From Camarhynchus parvulus (Eukaryota; Chordata; Aves; Passeriformes; Thraupidae), in the NCBI RefSeq assembly GCF_901933205.1, contig NC_044574.1, positions 43,681,609 through 43,745,608 on the forward strand: a stretch of DNA of 64,000 nt, given 5' to 3'. The translations under genes were made by a program, and so were the position numbers. Positions 48,399 through 59,016 of the stretch are shown piece after piece (position 1 is the first letter of the stretch; every line of letters begins with the position of its first letter). The notes under the pieces are model-generated. The model saw only the letters and a list, made by a program, of their open reading frames with translations. It was not told where the DNA came from and made no database searches.

Positions 48399-48780
48399 TC
48401 GCAGAAATTACCGGGGCAATGATATCTGAAATGCCAAAGATGTCAAACCCATAAAAATCAGGACCAATGTGAAAAGAGTAAATGTTTACTTTGGAGGAGA
48501 CAAAAGTGGTAGGGAGAGAATTGGCAAGTGGAAGAGGGGGAAGATGACTAAGAGAGCAAAATGATCCAGTCATAATTGACCATAGTACCTGACAAGCAGT
48601 CATGTGCTTGATCACCACAGTTTGCACAGACCAATAAAATCACTGCTTCCATCATGTCTAGCTCTGATTTACTTGCAGGCTCAGGAAAACACACCTATTT
48701 TCCTTGGCATCAGTTCTCGAAGCACTCTACCTAACATCAGCATAGAAACACCTCACCTTTTCCTCTCTTTCAGGGAATAT

Positions 48781-48820
48781 TTGTAAACAAGTTAACATAT
48801 TGTAAATATATTGTAAACAA
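48781..48820. repeat. TTGTAAACAA direct repeats
   Basis: The 10-mer TTGTAAACAA occurs at 48781-48790 and 48811-48820, with a related TTGTAAATAT at 48800-48809 between them. TGTAAACA is the core bound by forkhead (FOX) proteins, so the cluster gives two exact FOX-type cores within 40 bp. Whether it is used cannot be told from sequence alone; AT-rich duplication is the simpler explanation. Confidence 0.7.
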
Positions 48821-49795
48821 CTTGACGGATCTAGGTCAAATTCACCATGTTACAACAATTTTAAACCATATTTTTGCACATCTAGTGCCTAGCAAAAATT
48901 TAAAAAATTGACTACTCTACATACAGTAGTCCTCTATAATTCTCAGTGCCTGAAACCTTGTACAAAAAAATGTGTAAATTTTGTTATAAAGGAGGTTTTG
49001 GGAAGCTTTTTTAATAAAAAAGATTACCCATGAAAAGAATAATGTTTATTATATTTCATAAAAATAGAGCCGCTCCTGATGAGGGAGAGAAAATGGATTA
49101 CAAATCATATGCTTAGCAGCAGACCTGTCATAGACAACAACGTCAGTCACAAAATACTGACACTGAATCCATCTCAAATGGAAGCATTTTCTGTAGGATA
49201 AGAACTCATAAAAACTCAGGACCCAAAGCTAAATGTGACTGTTACATTCTAAACATCTCAGATGCACGAAAAGCAGGTTCTTAAATCTCAACTTGCTCTT
49301 TCCTGTGACCTTTTCAGCTTTCTTGGCTGGAGAAAACCTTTAGACGGAATGATTTGATCTTCAGGGATTCTAGACCCTTTCTGATTTTAGATAACTGTAA
49401 TTCTTCCATTTTCTTCCAGGAAGGTAATTTCCAGCCCAATGCACACATTAGGCACTTTAAAGCTTACATGGGCCTAAGTCAATGGTTTCAGCAGAAGTAC
49501 CATGCTCAGCCTTTTGTGTCACTTCAGGGAGCAGGATATGGGAGCTGTCCTAAAATAATGTAAACAACTTAGGATATTTGTCAAGTTTTTAAATCCCCAT
49601 CAAGTCCCAGATCTCATCTGCCCTGTAGCCTCACAAATATTTGTTTATGCATGGAGAAGGGGCTCATGCTCTTCCAGTTCAGCGCCAGTCTATGTCAAAT
49701 TTTAACATCTGAGAAGCCAAGAATCAAGAGTTGCCCTAAAAAACCTAAATAAAAATTCCTCCCTAAAAAAATCCCTACAACTCTTCCCACCCCTC

Positions 49796-49872
49796 AAAAA
49801 AAAAAAAAAAAAAAACCCCCACACACAAAGAAACTCCAAAACACACAAAAAACCCAAACAACCAAATCCCTT
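49796..49872. repeat. A20 run followed by A/C-rich tract
   Basis: There are twenty consecutive A residues (49796-49815), then CCCCCACACACAAAG and further A/C text. This is the longest homopolymer in the window. It could be a retrotransposon poly-A tail, but the preceding 300 bases contain no recognisable element. Confidence 0.93.
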
Positions 49873-50879
49873 AAAAACTAGTTATTCTCAAGAGATTTGA
49901 GACCTACTTGTGCAGATTAAAGAGTTTTGCACAGTTTGAACTGCTTAGTCTGTGTTCTTTAAACCTTTTTGGGTGAGAATTAGCAAGAGCTCAGCAGTTG
50001 CAAGTTTACCACTTTGTATGAAATTAGTTGAATTTATGCCACTTTAAGGCTGAAATAACCATAACTAGGACAGACAAATGATCTTAAAGGTTTGCAGCAC
50101 AATACCTCTTACCAATGGCTTCACATCAGTACAGCTACACCAAATAAGGAACCCAAGTAACCTCATGTTCAGGATATACACCTGAACTTCAACTGAAATC
50201 TGTTTTCTCTTTCAATCAAAGGTTTTTCAGGCATTCCTACTTATATCACATCTAAGAATCTTTGAGACCTGATTTTCAAAGGTTTGACACTAAGAGTTTC
50301 ACAGGGAAAAGGTGAAGAGACTTCAGAAGAGAAAACCCAATTCTTGGACCCCTGATTTTTTTCCCTAGAGAATTAAGTTTCACCTTAAGCATAAAAGACT
50401 CATTTCTGAACACTTTTTAATACCTCTACATCTACAATTAAAAAAAAAATTCAAAATCAATCCAGATTTGGTTACATAGGTGAATCAGAGGCTAAGCATC
50501 TTCTCAGCGAAGACAAGGAATTTTTTGTATATAATCTAGTCCTATATTTCTTAAAACTTCACCTCATAGTATGTAAAACTGAATGCTCACAGAAAAAATA
50601 TTTGGCACAGCAAATAAAACCCTGAAAATTCTTAAATACTTTATATTTTTTGCCATATTGTGGAGAATATCAGATGGAAAGGCCATAAATAGCAGATTTC
50701 AGTTTATAAATTTGTTCCAAAAGCCATGGATGACTTTTTTATTCTGTCTTAGTACAGAGGAACTGAAGGCCTTTGACTTTGTATCAGGAAATACCGAGAG
50801 CGTGTACAAGAACCTCTTGTAACACGTCTCTCTAGAAAAAGTGGTTTGTTATTTGATCAACGTGTCATAATAGGAGGCC

Positions 50880-50892
50880 AAAAAAAAAAAAA
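50880..50892. repeat. A-run of about 13
   Basis: A homopolymer between AGGCC and GAGTTT. No element attached. Confidence 0.9.
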
Positions 50893-51656
50893 GAGTTTAA
50901 TTCAGTTTGCACAATCATACCCAGAAATCTCTTTCCAAATGTGTGGCTAAAAGTTCCCAGACCAATCCAGTTCTGTGTAGTTCAACTCTTGCCATAAATC
51001 ACAGCAGAACTGTGACCACTCTCACCTATGTACAGCTACTATGTGTAGCTCAAACACGCTACATATATCTTTGGCTTTTCTCCCTTTTTCAGTTACTAGG
51101 TATCATCTACAAGAACAGTGGTGGAAAAAGGAAATCCCTGGTCTTCAGATCCAGCAATTCTGTCACCTCTCTCTCACAGAAAAAGAGATCTGTCTCTTCT
51201 GAACAGAAATAATGGTAACATTACTCAGAGAAAGGAGAAGGCAACAGAGCAAAACTTGACATGAAAAGGACAATTACTCAACAGTGTCAAAGGAGGAAAG
51301 TGAAAATCCCCAATCAAATCCTGAGGGAGGAGTTGGGACAGTAAATCTTAAGCCTTTCCATACTCACAGTTCTTGGCTGACCCCTGCACATTCAGAAGAG
51401 TAGCCTCTCTCACCACTGTGCAAAACACACAAACCCAGCTATTTTCATGCCCAACCTATATCACTACATCAACAGAAGTTCACGTTTTATGACTCCTTAA
51501 GGTAACATTAAAAATACACAAATCTCTAAAATACAATACCCCTTCTGTACCAGGGGTGTACAATTGTGAAACAAAACTTATTCAACTGAATTTTTGCAAT
51601 AAACCAGCTTCTCAGAAACAGATGCTATTTCATACACGGTGAAAATGCTTCTTAAT

Positions 51657-51671
51657 AGTGCCCTCTAGTAA
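51657..51671 (-). promoter_or_regulatory. CTCF-like motif
   Basis: AGTGCCCTCTAGTAA matches 13 of 15 positions of the complement of the CTCF core CCASYAGRKGGCRCT; the two misses are at the outer CC. CTCF sites act as insulators or loop anchors. Occupancy cannot be judged from sequence. Confidence 0.28.
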
Positions 51672-51989
51672 GGCATCACCTCTTCTAAATCAGCAATAGC
51701 ACTCTGCATTGGTGCAATATCTAACTTTTGGTCGAAAATAGTTATTAAATCTCTATTTTCAAACACATACAATTTTTAACTGGCCTTTAGAATTGATTCC
51801 TAAGCACTAACCTACAGGAATAAAACTCTCTCCCACACAAGGCAAATACTGCAGCCTCTTTACTAGTGCTAAGAGATGCTTTACTGAAGAATGTCAGCCA
51901 TGACTCAGACTCGCTTCTTTCAAATAGGAGATCATAAGTTTTGGCATTTTTGAAGCCCTGCAGTCATTAAACTATGTATTTTTTACATA

Positions 51990-52002
51990 AACACACACAC
52001 AC
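51990..52002. repeat. (AC)6 microsatellite
   Basis: About six AC units, short and perfect, followed by a T-rich segment. Confidence 0.9.
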
Positions 52003-52978
52003 TCCTTTTTTCCCCACCCTGTGCTCTGAAGTGGAAAAATAATCTCTCAGCAGCAGCAGCTTTCAGATGGAGCTGGGCCTTACAAAATGAGATCATCCAA
52101 GACATAATAAAAAACAAGAAAAAGAAGCAAGAACTGGTAGAAGACAAACTACAAGCATTGTTTCTGTGGCTAATATTTTAACACTGTTAGAGTATACAAA
52201 AGACAGTTACAACCTGCAAGAATTACAGTACCAGTAAACGCAGAGAAGTCATTGTTCACGGTGGGAGCCTCACAGCCAGCTCCAGCCTTCTCAGCAAGAA
52301 ATTGCCAGATTCCTCATGCTGAGTTGAAAGGAATTTTCATATTCTAAAAGAACCTAATTATGGCAATCAAAATATAGTGATTATATGCCCTTTAAACAGC
52401 AAACATGCACCTGCACGAAGAAGAACAGATTACAGGTGCACAGAAACGAGTGAGTGTCAGGATGGGTGCCAGCTACACCTCTCTGGTCAGAACCTTAAAC
52501 ATGGAAAGACACATTAAGAAACTGTCTGGAAAAGAACAAGAGCCCATCTTCGATCCCAGGTTGAGATAAGACAATCAGTAATTTTAACTACTTGCTTGAC
52601 ATAAACTGCATGAAAGTCAGCTAATTAGACCTAACCAAAATTCGGACATCCTGCAGCTGCCGAAATGGAGAAAAGGCATTTTCCACAGGCTCAGAGTGCT
52701 GCCACAGCAGGGAGGCTGAGCTCAGCTCAGCTGACAGCATTGCTCAGTGCTGCTGCAGAGACCTTTTTTATTGGGGAAATTTAGGACAACGCTTAGTCGT
52801 GTCAGCTCTCTTTATTAAGGTCCTCGCAGAGATTTGTTTGATACAATATATTTTTACCAGATCAAAGTATACTATATGTATGTTAGGCAAAGTAGAGAGC
52901 GTGCTGTACTTCCCTCTCCTCTCTCAGAGTTTGAAACAAAGCATTAAGAACCAAGGTGTGAGCCATTTATCTGTCAAA

Positions 52979-53046
52979 TAAAGATCAAGGATGATTAAGA
53001 GCCTCTGGCAAGTAAAGATCAAGGATCGTTAAGGGCCTCTGACAAA
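52979..53046. repeat. 34-bp tandem duplication, slightly diverged
   Basis: The segment starting TAAAGATCAAGGAT at 52979 is repeated from 53013 with the same order of sub-blocks (AAAGATCAAGGAT, TTAAG or TTAAGGG, GCCTCTG, CAAG or CAAA). The copies differ at a few positions, so the duplication is older than the perfect ones at 38.3 and 40.7 kb. The first copy overlaps the end of a short plus-strand open frame (52799-52981) that I do not regard as a gene. Confidence 0.9.
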
Positions 53047-55460
53047 GCTGATGGTGCAGTGTGTCCCCATCCAGCTTTAAAAGCATTGATACAGAGGCCC
53101 TTGCTGCTATTACAAACCGAAATTGTTTGGAAGTTTGAAGTCATTCCCTTCAAGATCCATGAAGTTCAATACCTGTTCTTCGTGCCTATGGAACTTTTGC
53201 TTTTTCTTTTCTCTGATCTTCTGTAATATATGAATTAAAGTGTCTGTAATGGCTGATGACTGGTAGGCTGGCATTAATAACCATATTGCTACTCTGAAAT
53301 ATTGTATTCTTGTTATTAAAACAAAATAAGCAAAAAGCCACCAAAAAAACCACTGAATAAAAGAATTTACACTTCAGCCTGCTTCCTTATGTTTACAACC
53401 TGATCCAAACTCAAATTCATACTTGGAAGGTGTTTAAGAAACCATGAATCCAGCTCTGTGGATACGGGTAAGTAAAAGCTGATCAGAAAGAGTCAGTCAA
53501 ATGGAAACAAACATAAAGCCCATCAACTTTATTTTTTACGGAACACTCGGATTACACTAGAAGATAAACACTACAGGAATGTCTCTGGAGACTGCAGTTT
53601 GGGGACTCCTCATTATGGCCTGGGATGATTTAACAGATGACAATTAGTAGATGAGAAGTTACCCAGTTGAACATTTCGGCTGTCAGAAAATGTCATCAGT
53701 GAAAAGTGAAATGGGTTGTAACTGACACTTTTTTCTAAGAGAAAAATATCAAAACAAACAGGGAACAGGGTTTTGTTTCTGACGTTTTTAAAAGATGGAT
53801 CTCTTAGGGGATCCTTGTGAGAATTCTAGGATTCACTGGTGCTGTAGAGCTGTAGCTGTGGTCTGCTGAGGAGGCTGGAAGAACAAGAACTTCCAATCGT
53901 TCCAAGACACAGAGAAGTGCACCTCAGATTTAAGATTCCAATTCTTCAAGGCACATCTTTAATTTAAAATTTTTTTTTAGAAAACCCATTGGTATCCAGA
54001 CCTTTTCTCTGAGATCTCTTACTTCACCACTTACTTCTACTGGATGATATGGAGTGTGATTTCAGCCAAATCTAATTTCTTTATACAGACACAAGCACAA
54101 AACCTAGGACATCTCCATCTAACTACATTCAGACAATTCTTCATGCCTATAGAAGAAAGTCTTTTTCGTTTGAAGGCATTATAGTCACTGCTGCTAAAAA
54201 AAAAGATAAAGAACCACCCAGGTAACAAGTCTGTATCAAAGCCACAAGCAGCAGAGTTCCTCAGCCCAGCAAAGTGCTGGTAACTCCATGCTAGAGGAGA
54301 ACATTTAATTCCTTTAATTAATTCCATTAAAACTGATTGTAGCGTTTACTGCTATTATTACCAAAACATCTGCCATTGTCTCTCACTTCAGACATTTTTT
54401 TCTTGTTTAGCACCTCTCATAGGAACTGTGCTCTTAAATGTTGTCTTTCACAGAGGCTTCTTTTTGGAAGTCTCTCATAGGCATGACCATACATTGCAAG
54501 AAACTTGGGTATCTGAACAACAATTGTCTTTGTATTTGACCCAATGAACCTTGTTCAATATTCCCAAAATGCCACTAAATGACAGTTTCAGACTGAATAT
54601 AGTGAGAACTGCAGATGAGGTACTCACATCCTGCAAAATTAAAGTAGAAAAGGTGCAGAAATTGAGTAGTAATGTTCTGCTTTACACAGATCCAATCTTC
54701 ACTGGTTTGTCTAGTGATGATCTGAACTAGCACCTCAAATATATTTATTATGGAGTGGCTCTGTATTTGTTTGAATTCCTTTTTCATCTGCTTTTGATTG
54801 TTTTGGGCTTGGTTTTTTTTTCCATCTCTCCCAGTCCTTCTTTTCTTTTTACCTCTAGTCTCAAGTAGCACTCACAGGAGGAATCACACATGGGAATCTA
54901 CGTTTAAAAACATTGCTCTGCAAAATCTGCAATGACAGTGTCTTTATGGACTCAGGTGTGGAAATTAAATTTTGGCATGAATTACAGAATACCAAAGTAC
55001 ATTGGAATAGACCATGTGAATCATAATTCAGATTATTCATACTGTAACATATTGTGCACTAGTATCAAAACTAAATTACAGAACAGTAAAGGTCTTGAAA
55101 CTGTGAAAATAAATAGAAGTAAATGGGCATTTTATTCATTCTCAAAGAGAATAAAACTGTTTTCATGATGTGGACTGTTCTTCAGAGATTTATAAGGTAC
55201 ATACATTTATATCAAACATGTAAATACAGTAAAAATGAAAAACTTTAAATTAATTCTTGTTAATACTAACCTTTCAGACTTTGTGTACCCTTATTTACCT
55301 TAGTTAAACGAATAGCATAATGTTCAAAAGTGCCCAGGGGTATGCCAGGTTCTTTTCACATTTTTTGTTTTGGTATTTGTTTGGGTTTTTTTAATGTGGC
55401 ATTTTGTGCCAGAGCTACAAAGCTTTTAAGGCACCTAAAAATATAATCATCCAATTGAAA

Positions 55461-55490
55461 TTTAAAAAAAAAAAAAAGAAAAGAAAAAAT
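55461..55490. repeat. A-rich tract with A14 run
   Basis: A run of 14 A (55464-55477) is followed by GAAAAGAAAAAAT. It is simple sequence with no attached element recognised. Confidence 0.9.
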
Positions 55491-56757
55491 AGAATCTGAG
55501 GATTTCAAATTCCTATCCAAAACCCCCAGAATGTTACTTTTTCTACTCTATGAAATGAAACAAAACAAACGGGCAGGAACCATTTCATTGAAAAAAACCT
55601 GTACTTTTTTGATAACAGACAGCAAACCATCTCTCTTGGAGCTGCTGAGGCAGCTATACTCTAGAGGAGGGCAGAGATTAAGAGAAAGTAGAAATAAAGT
55701 AAGAAGACACCACATTGGTTTCTGTTTGCTCTAGATTGCTCCTTATACTGCATGCAAGTTTCTTCACATTGCCTTTCAGAGATGCTCTCTTCCTCCCTGC
55801 TTTCTGCACCCTTTTAAAGTGACTTAAGCAACTCCTTCTAAATTCTGTTTCTTGTGTCAAATGTCAAAAAATTAGGCCCTGCAGAACATGCTTCAGAGGC
55901 TCTTATTCAAACAATCCATATTTTGTAAAAACACCCTTTTAAGTGGCAGCAGAGGAGCTACATTTAGGAAGATGGAGAGGAAAAGGAGAAAGCTATTTAG
56001 TAATAAAGCAGACAGTATATGTCAACATTTTGTACATTAGAAGTGACAATACATCTTTCTTTACCTACAAAAAGAACAGAGTCAATGATTTAGCTCTTTA
56101 TCCAGAGGCAAAAATGATTTAAAAAAATCTGGACACTGCTTAAGTGAAGTAACATTTCAGACATTCAGAAGTATTTATAATGACTCAGTCAAGTTTCACA
56201 AAAGGCATGTACATGTACACAACTACCACTGTCAAGCAATGATAAATTTCTACAATTCCTTTTGGAATTCAACAAAGCAAAACAAAAACACCTTAAGACA
56301 GCTAAAATACTCTCCCAATAAATACTGAAGGTTCACATTACACCTCTGAGACGCCATTTAGTGGAATCAAATCAATCCTAAGTCTCAGAGGCAAATTGAA
56401 GCTTGAGAATAAGTGCAGATGCCTGGGACATTCTTAGATTTAAAAGGTTTTAAAGTAATTTAGAAAATCACAAGTGCTTGTATGCGATACTGCAGCAGTG
56501 TCCAAACTGAGCTTGAGAGAAAGTGAATCACAGTCTTTATGTTCAGAAGCCTCTTGGAACACCAGCAGTATCCATAAAACTCAAAAGACATTAACTCCTC
56601 TTAGAAAATGGGGCTATACAACCGCAGTAAGATCCATCTCCTAATCAGATAATCTAGTTATTGCCACAATGACTCCATTCATCCCATGATATGAAATTAC
56701 ACCAAACAGAAAGCCTTGTTTCTTTAATTTGCTTCCTGCCTGCAGGCTGAGGTCCTG

Positions 56758-56771
56758 CACACACACACACA
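56758..56771. repeat. (CA)7 microsatellite
   Basis: Seven CA units followed by AGTACCAG. Short and perfect. Confidence 0.93.
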
Positions 56772-57174
56772 GTACCAGTGACCTCTCTTGAGCCAAGGCT
56801 TTTGGGCTGCTCTCTGGTGACAGGCCATAAGACAGCACTTCTGTAGCTTTCAAGTTGCCCTATGGTGAATGTAACAGTAAAAAAGAGGATGTTTCTGGTC
56901 AGTGCAAATCTAATAAACTAATAGTATTCTGCTTCTGTAAAATTTAGACATATATAAATAACAAACCATTACAGTGACAACTACCAAATTTCTCTGTCTA
57001 TAGAAAACTGGCAGTTCATAAATATTAAAGTATGCTGTTAGCAACAAAGTACAACATATAGCTGTTATTTTTCCTAAAGATAAGGAAACAGTAACCATTG
57101 CTGAAAAAATTTATTATTTATAGACCTTTGAATTTTAAAGCCTCATCTCCACACTGTAATTTTTTCATTAAAAT

Positions 57175-57440
57175 TCAAAAAAGTATCTGTTTGTTATCCC
57201 TTTGATGAATGTGCTGAAGGCATGGAAACAAGTAACTACTGCTGACAGATTTCCCAATGATATAATGGTATTTGCCACTTAACCATCAATATAGTGCTTT
57301 AAAAGAGCCTTAATGTTGCCAAATAACTATCATGTCGATTCATTAAAGCTAAAACATAGAAATGCTGTCACAATTGGACATTGCAATCACGCATCAATAA
57401 TTTGCATCAGGGAAGTGTTATAGGGGAGAAACACACTCCA
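57175..57440. promoter_or_regulatory. Candidate conserved block with octamer site
   Basis: A perfect POU octamer ATTTGCAT is at 57400-57407, with a TCF/LEF-like CTTTGAT at about 57202 and an intact CpG in ATCACGCATC just before the octamer. The text is complex, lacks simple repeats and has no open frame of note. This fits an enhancer-like element; it is a hypothesis from motif content only. Confidence 0.22.
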
Positions 57441-57547
57441 AGGTACACTTCCCTTAGGGCTTACTGCAGGGAATTTCTAAAGCCTTCAGAGTTAGGAAGG
57501 ATAACAAACAAATTTTCTACCTAGACAAAACATGCCTTGGAAGTATT

Positions 57548-57572
57548 ATGATGGGTCCCAGAGACCCATCAT
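57548..57572. repeat. 10-bp perfect inverted repeat with 5-nt loop
   Basis: ATGATGGGTC (57548-57557) and GACCCATCAT (57563-57572) are exact reverse complements around the loop CCAGA. The stem has higher GC than its surroundings. A single hairpin of this size is expected occasionally by chance in 64 kb. No T-run follows and there is no sign of a terminator or binding site. Confidence 0.75.
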
Positions 57573-58924
57573 GTGCATGTATGACTTCTGTAGTCAGAAT
57601 ATTTTCCTTTCCAAATTTCAGTGAGTACTACCCACATTAATTCCTCTTCAAAATAATTTCCTTCTTGCAATGCTATCAGTCGGAAAGAGCCTGATAGTAA
57701 AACATGAATGGACCAATTAAATAATTACTCAAAATAGTCAAACTAACTTATGCAGAAGAACCAAACTGGAAAATTAAATGTATTTTCCATAGACTGTCTT
57801 CTATTGCTATAATGATTTTGGATGTTATAACAGACTCTGGTCATACTGGAGACTTCTCTTCAAACTGTAGGTGATTCTCACATGAGTTTTTAAAGTAGGA
57901 AGTTGGGAGGAAGAATTTCTTTTTGCCAAGGTTTGTTAAAACAAGAATTTTCCATCTTATTTCAAAAATGACCCCTCCATCAAACACCAAGTAGAGTTTT
58001 CTTGAGAGATTTAATGATATTATAGATATCAGGACTAATTACAAGACTCCAAAGACATATTTTAGAAGTTTTATTGGTAGGTAAGTCACACTAAGACTAC
58101 TTCATGAGGCTTAAACAACCCTCCAAGCTGAAGATCTGGATCCAGCACTGTTAGCCACAGGCTAAGGTTACAGCTACCAAATAGCCCAAGCTGGTTTTGC
58201 TGGGTCAGGGTGTGTAACTACAACACTCTTGGATGAACTGGCAAGGCACCACTTAAAACATTCTCTGAGGTTTGAAACTCAGAACAGAAGTTTTTCATAA
58301 TCTCTCCTGCATGGAAAGCCGAATCTGAACACAGGGTGAACTGAAGGGGCTGCTTGGTTTTTGGTGACGTGTGGCATCCAGAAATCACCCTCACTACGGA
58401 GAATGTGTACGTGTTCTGTGGCTTCCACTGCAGTAACAAAACTCTTTTTCCCCCCACATATACCAGGAGAAAACTGCAGAGGAATGGCGCTCTTTCAGGA
58501 GAAATAACAGGGGAAATCCCCTACTGCTCCTAACAGTTACTCTCCTGTATTTTCACCTAGTGGGTTTTTGTTTGTTTTGTTTTAGTAAGAGTATCAGTAA
58601 TGTTCAGCTAATAAGGAAAATAAATTTGCTTCTAGCAAACAAATATGACAGCAAAAAAAGGTGAAAATTCTCATTAATCTCTCAAGACACAGTTGAAATT
58701 TGGAAAATACAGCTTATACAGTCCTTCATGTAAAATATATGAAGTGTGTGCGTCTTCAGAAGTGCTTAGAATGATCTTTCCAAAATATCAAACCTTGTCA
58801 AAACTTGCACAATTTCAGATTTTACAGTAACCTTGAATCCTAGTCTGGGCTGTCAAAATTTTTTTAACCCAGTTCTGAGAAGATCTATGTTATGTTAAAA
58901 ATCTAAGCTGTTGATTTTGATTTT

Positions 58925-58998
58925 GGGGGCTGGGAATTGGGTGTTGGGGATTTTTGGGATTTTTTTTTTTTTGTGGGGTGGGGAGCTGGGAGAGAGGG
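58925..58998 (+). other. Two adjacent G-quadruplex motifs flanking a T tract
   Basis: Motif one (58925-58949) has four G-runs of at least three with loops CT, AATT and TGTT. Motif two (58975-58998) has G-runs separated by T, AGCT and AGAGA. Between them lie a lone GGG at 58956-58958 and a 13-base T run (58960-58972). Both fit the usual G3+N1-7 rule for intramolecular quadruplexes. Directly after, 59001-59016 is a (GTTT)4 microsatellite. This is unusual in a window otherwise poor in G-runs. The function is unknown; such sites can act as replication obstacles, nucleosome-free regions or regulatory elements. Confidence 0.85.
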
Positions 58999-59000
58999 AG

Positions 59001-59016
59001 GTTTGTTTGTTTGTTT
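59001..59016. repeat. (GTTT)4 microsatellite
   Basis: Four perfect GTTT units immediately follow the G-rich double quadruplex locus and together with it make a T/G-rich tract of about 100 bases from 58918. Confidence 0.95.

Larger units (their letters stand above)
46006..49795. other. Unique non-coding DNA
   Basis: Minus frames at 48304-48627 (107 codons) and 48119-48343 are hydrophobic. They drew attention as a possible receptor relic but do not hold up. Short duplications at 48359 and 48781 and the A/C segment at 46913 are listed separately. Confidence 0.68.
49873..52978. other. Unique non-coding DNA
   Basis: Frames up to 101 codons (50907-51212 plus), unrecognised. Contains a CTCF-like motif at 51657, an (AC)6 at 51990 and a (CAG)4-5 at 52048-52060. 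A local GC rise at 52650-52760 has CAGCTCAGCTGA-type text without coding signal. Confidence 0.7.
53047..58917. other. Long unique non-coding stretch
   Basis: Nearly 6 kb with no recognised interspersed repeat. The largest frames are 96-98 codons on the minus strand (54037-54327, 54575-54871), the latter Lys/Gln-rich from A/T-biased text. A small hairpin at 57548, a candidate conserved block at 57175-57440 and a (CA)7 are the only marked items. Confidence 0.7.

Noticed and set aside
48119..48627. Hydrophobic minus-strand frames considered as an olfactory or taste receptor pseudogene
   Set aside because: None of the receptor family landmarks (MAYDRYVAIC, SY in TM5, PMLNPLIY-like) appears in any frame. 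Hydrophobicity is common in chance frames of AT-rich DNA.
49354..49563. Frame after a TTCTTCCAG acceptor-like site considered as an exon
   Set aside because: The 69-codon peptide matches no family and has no matching donor context.
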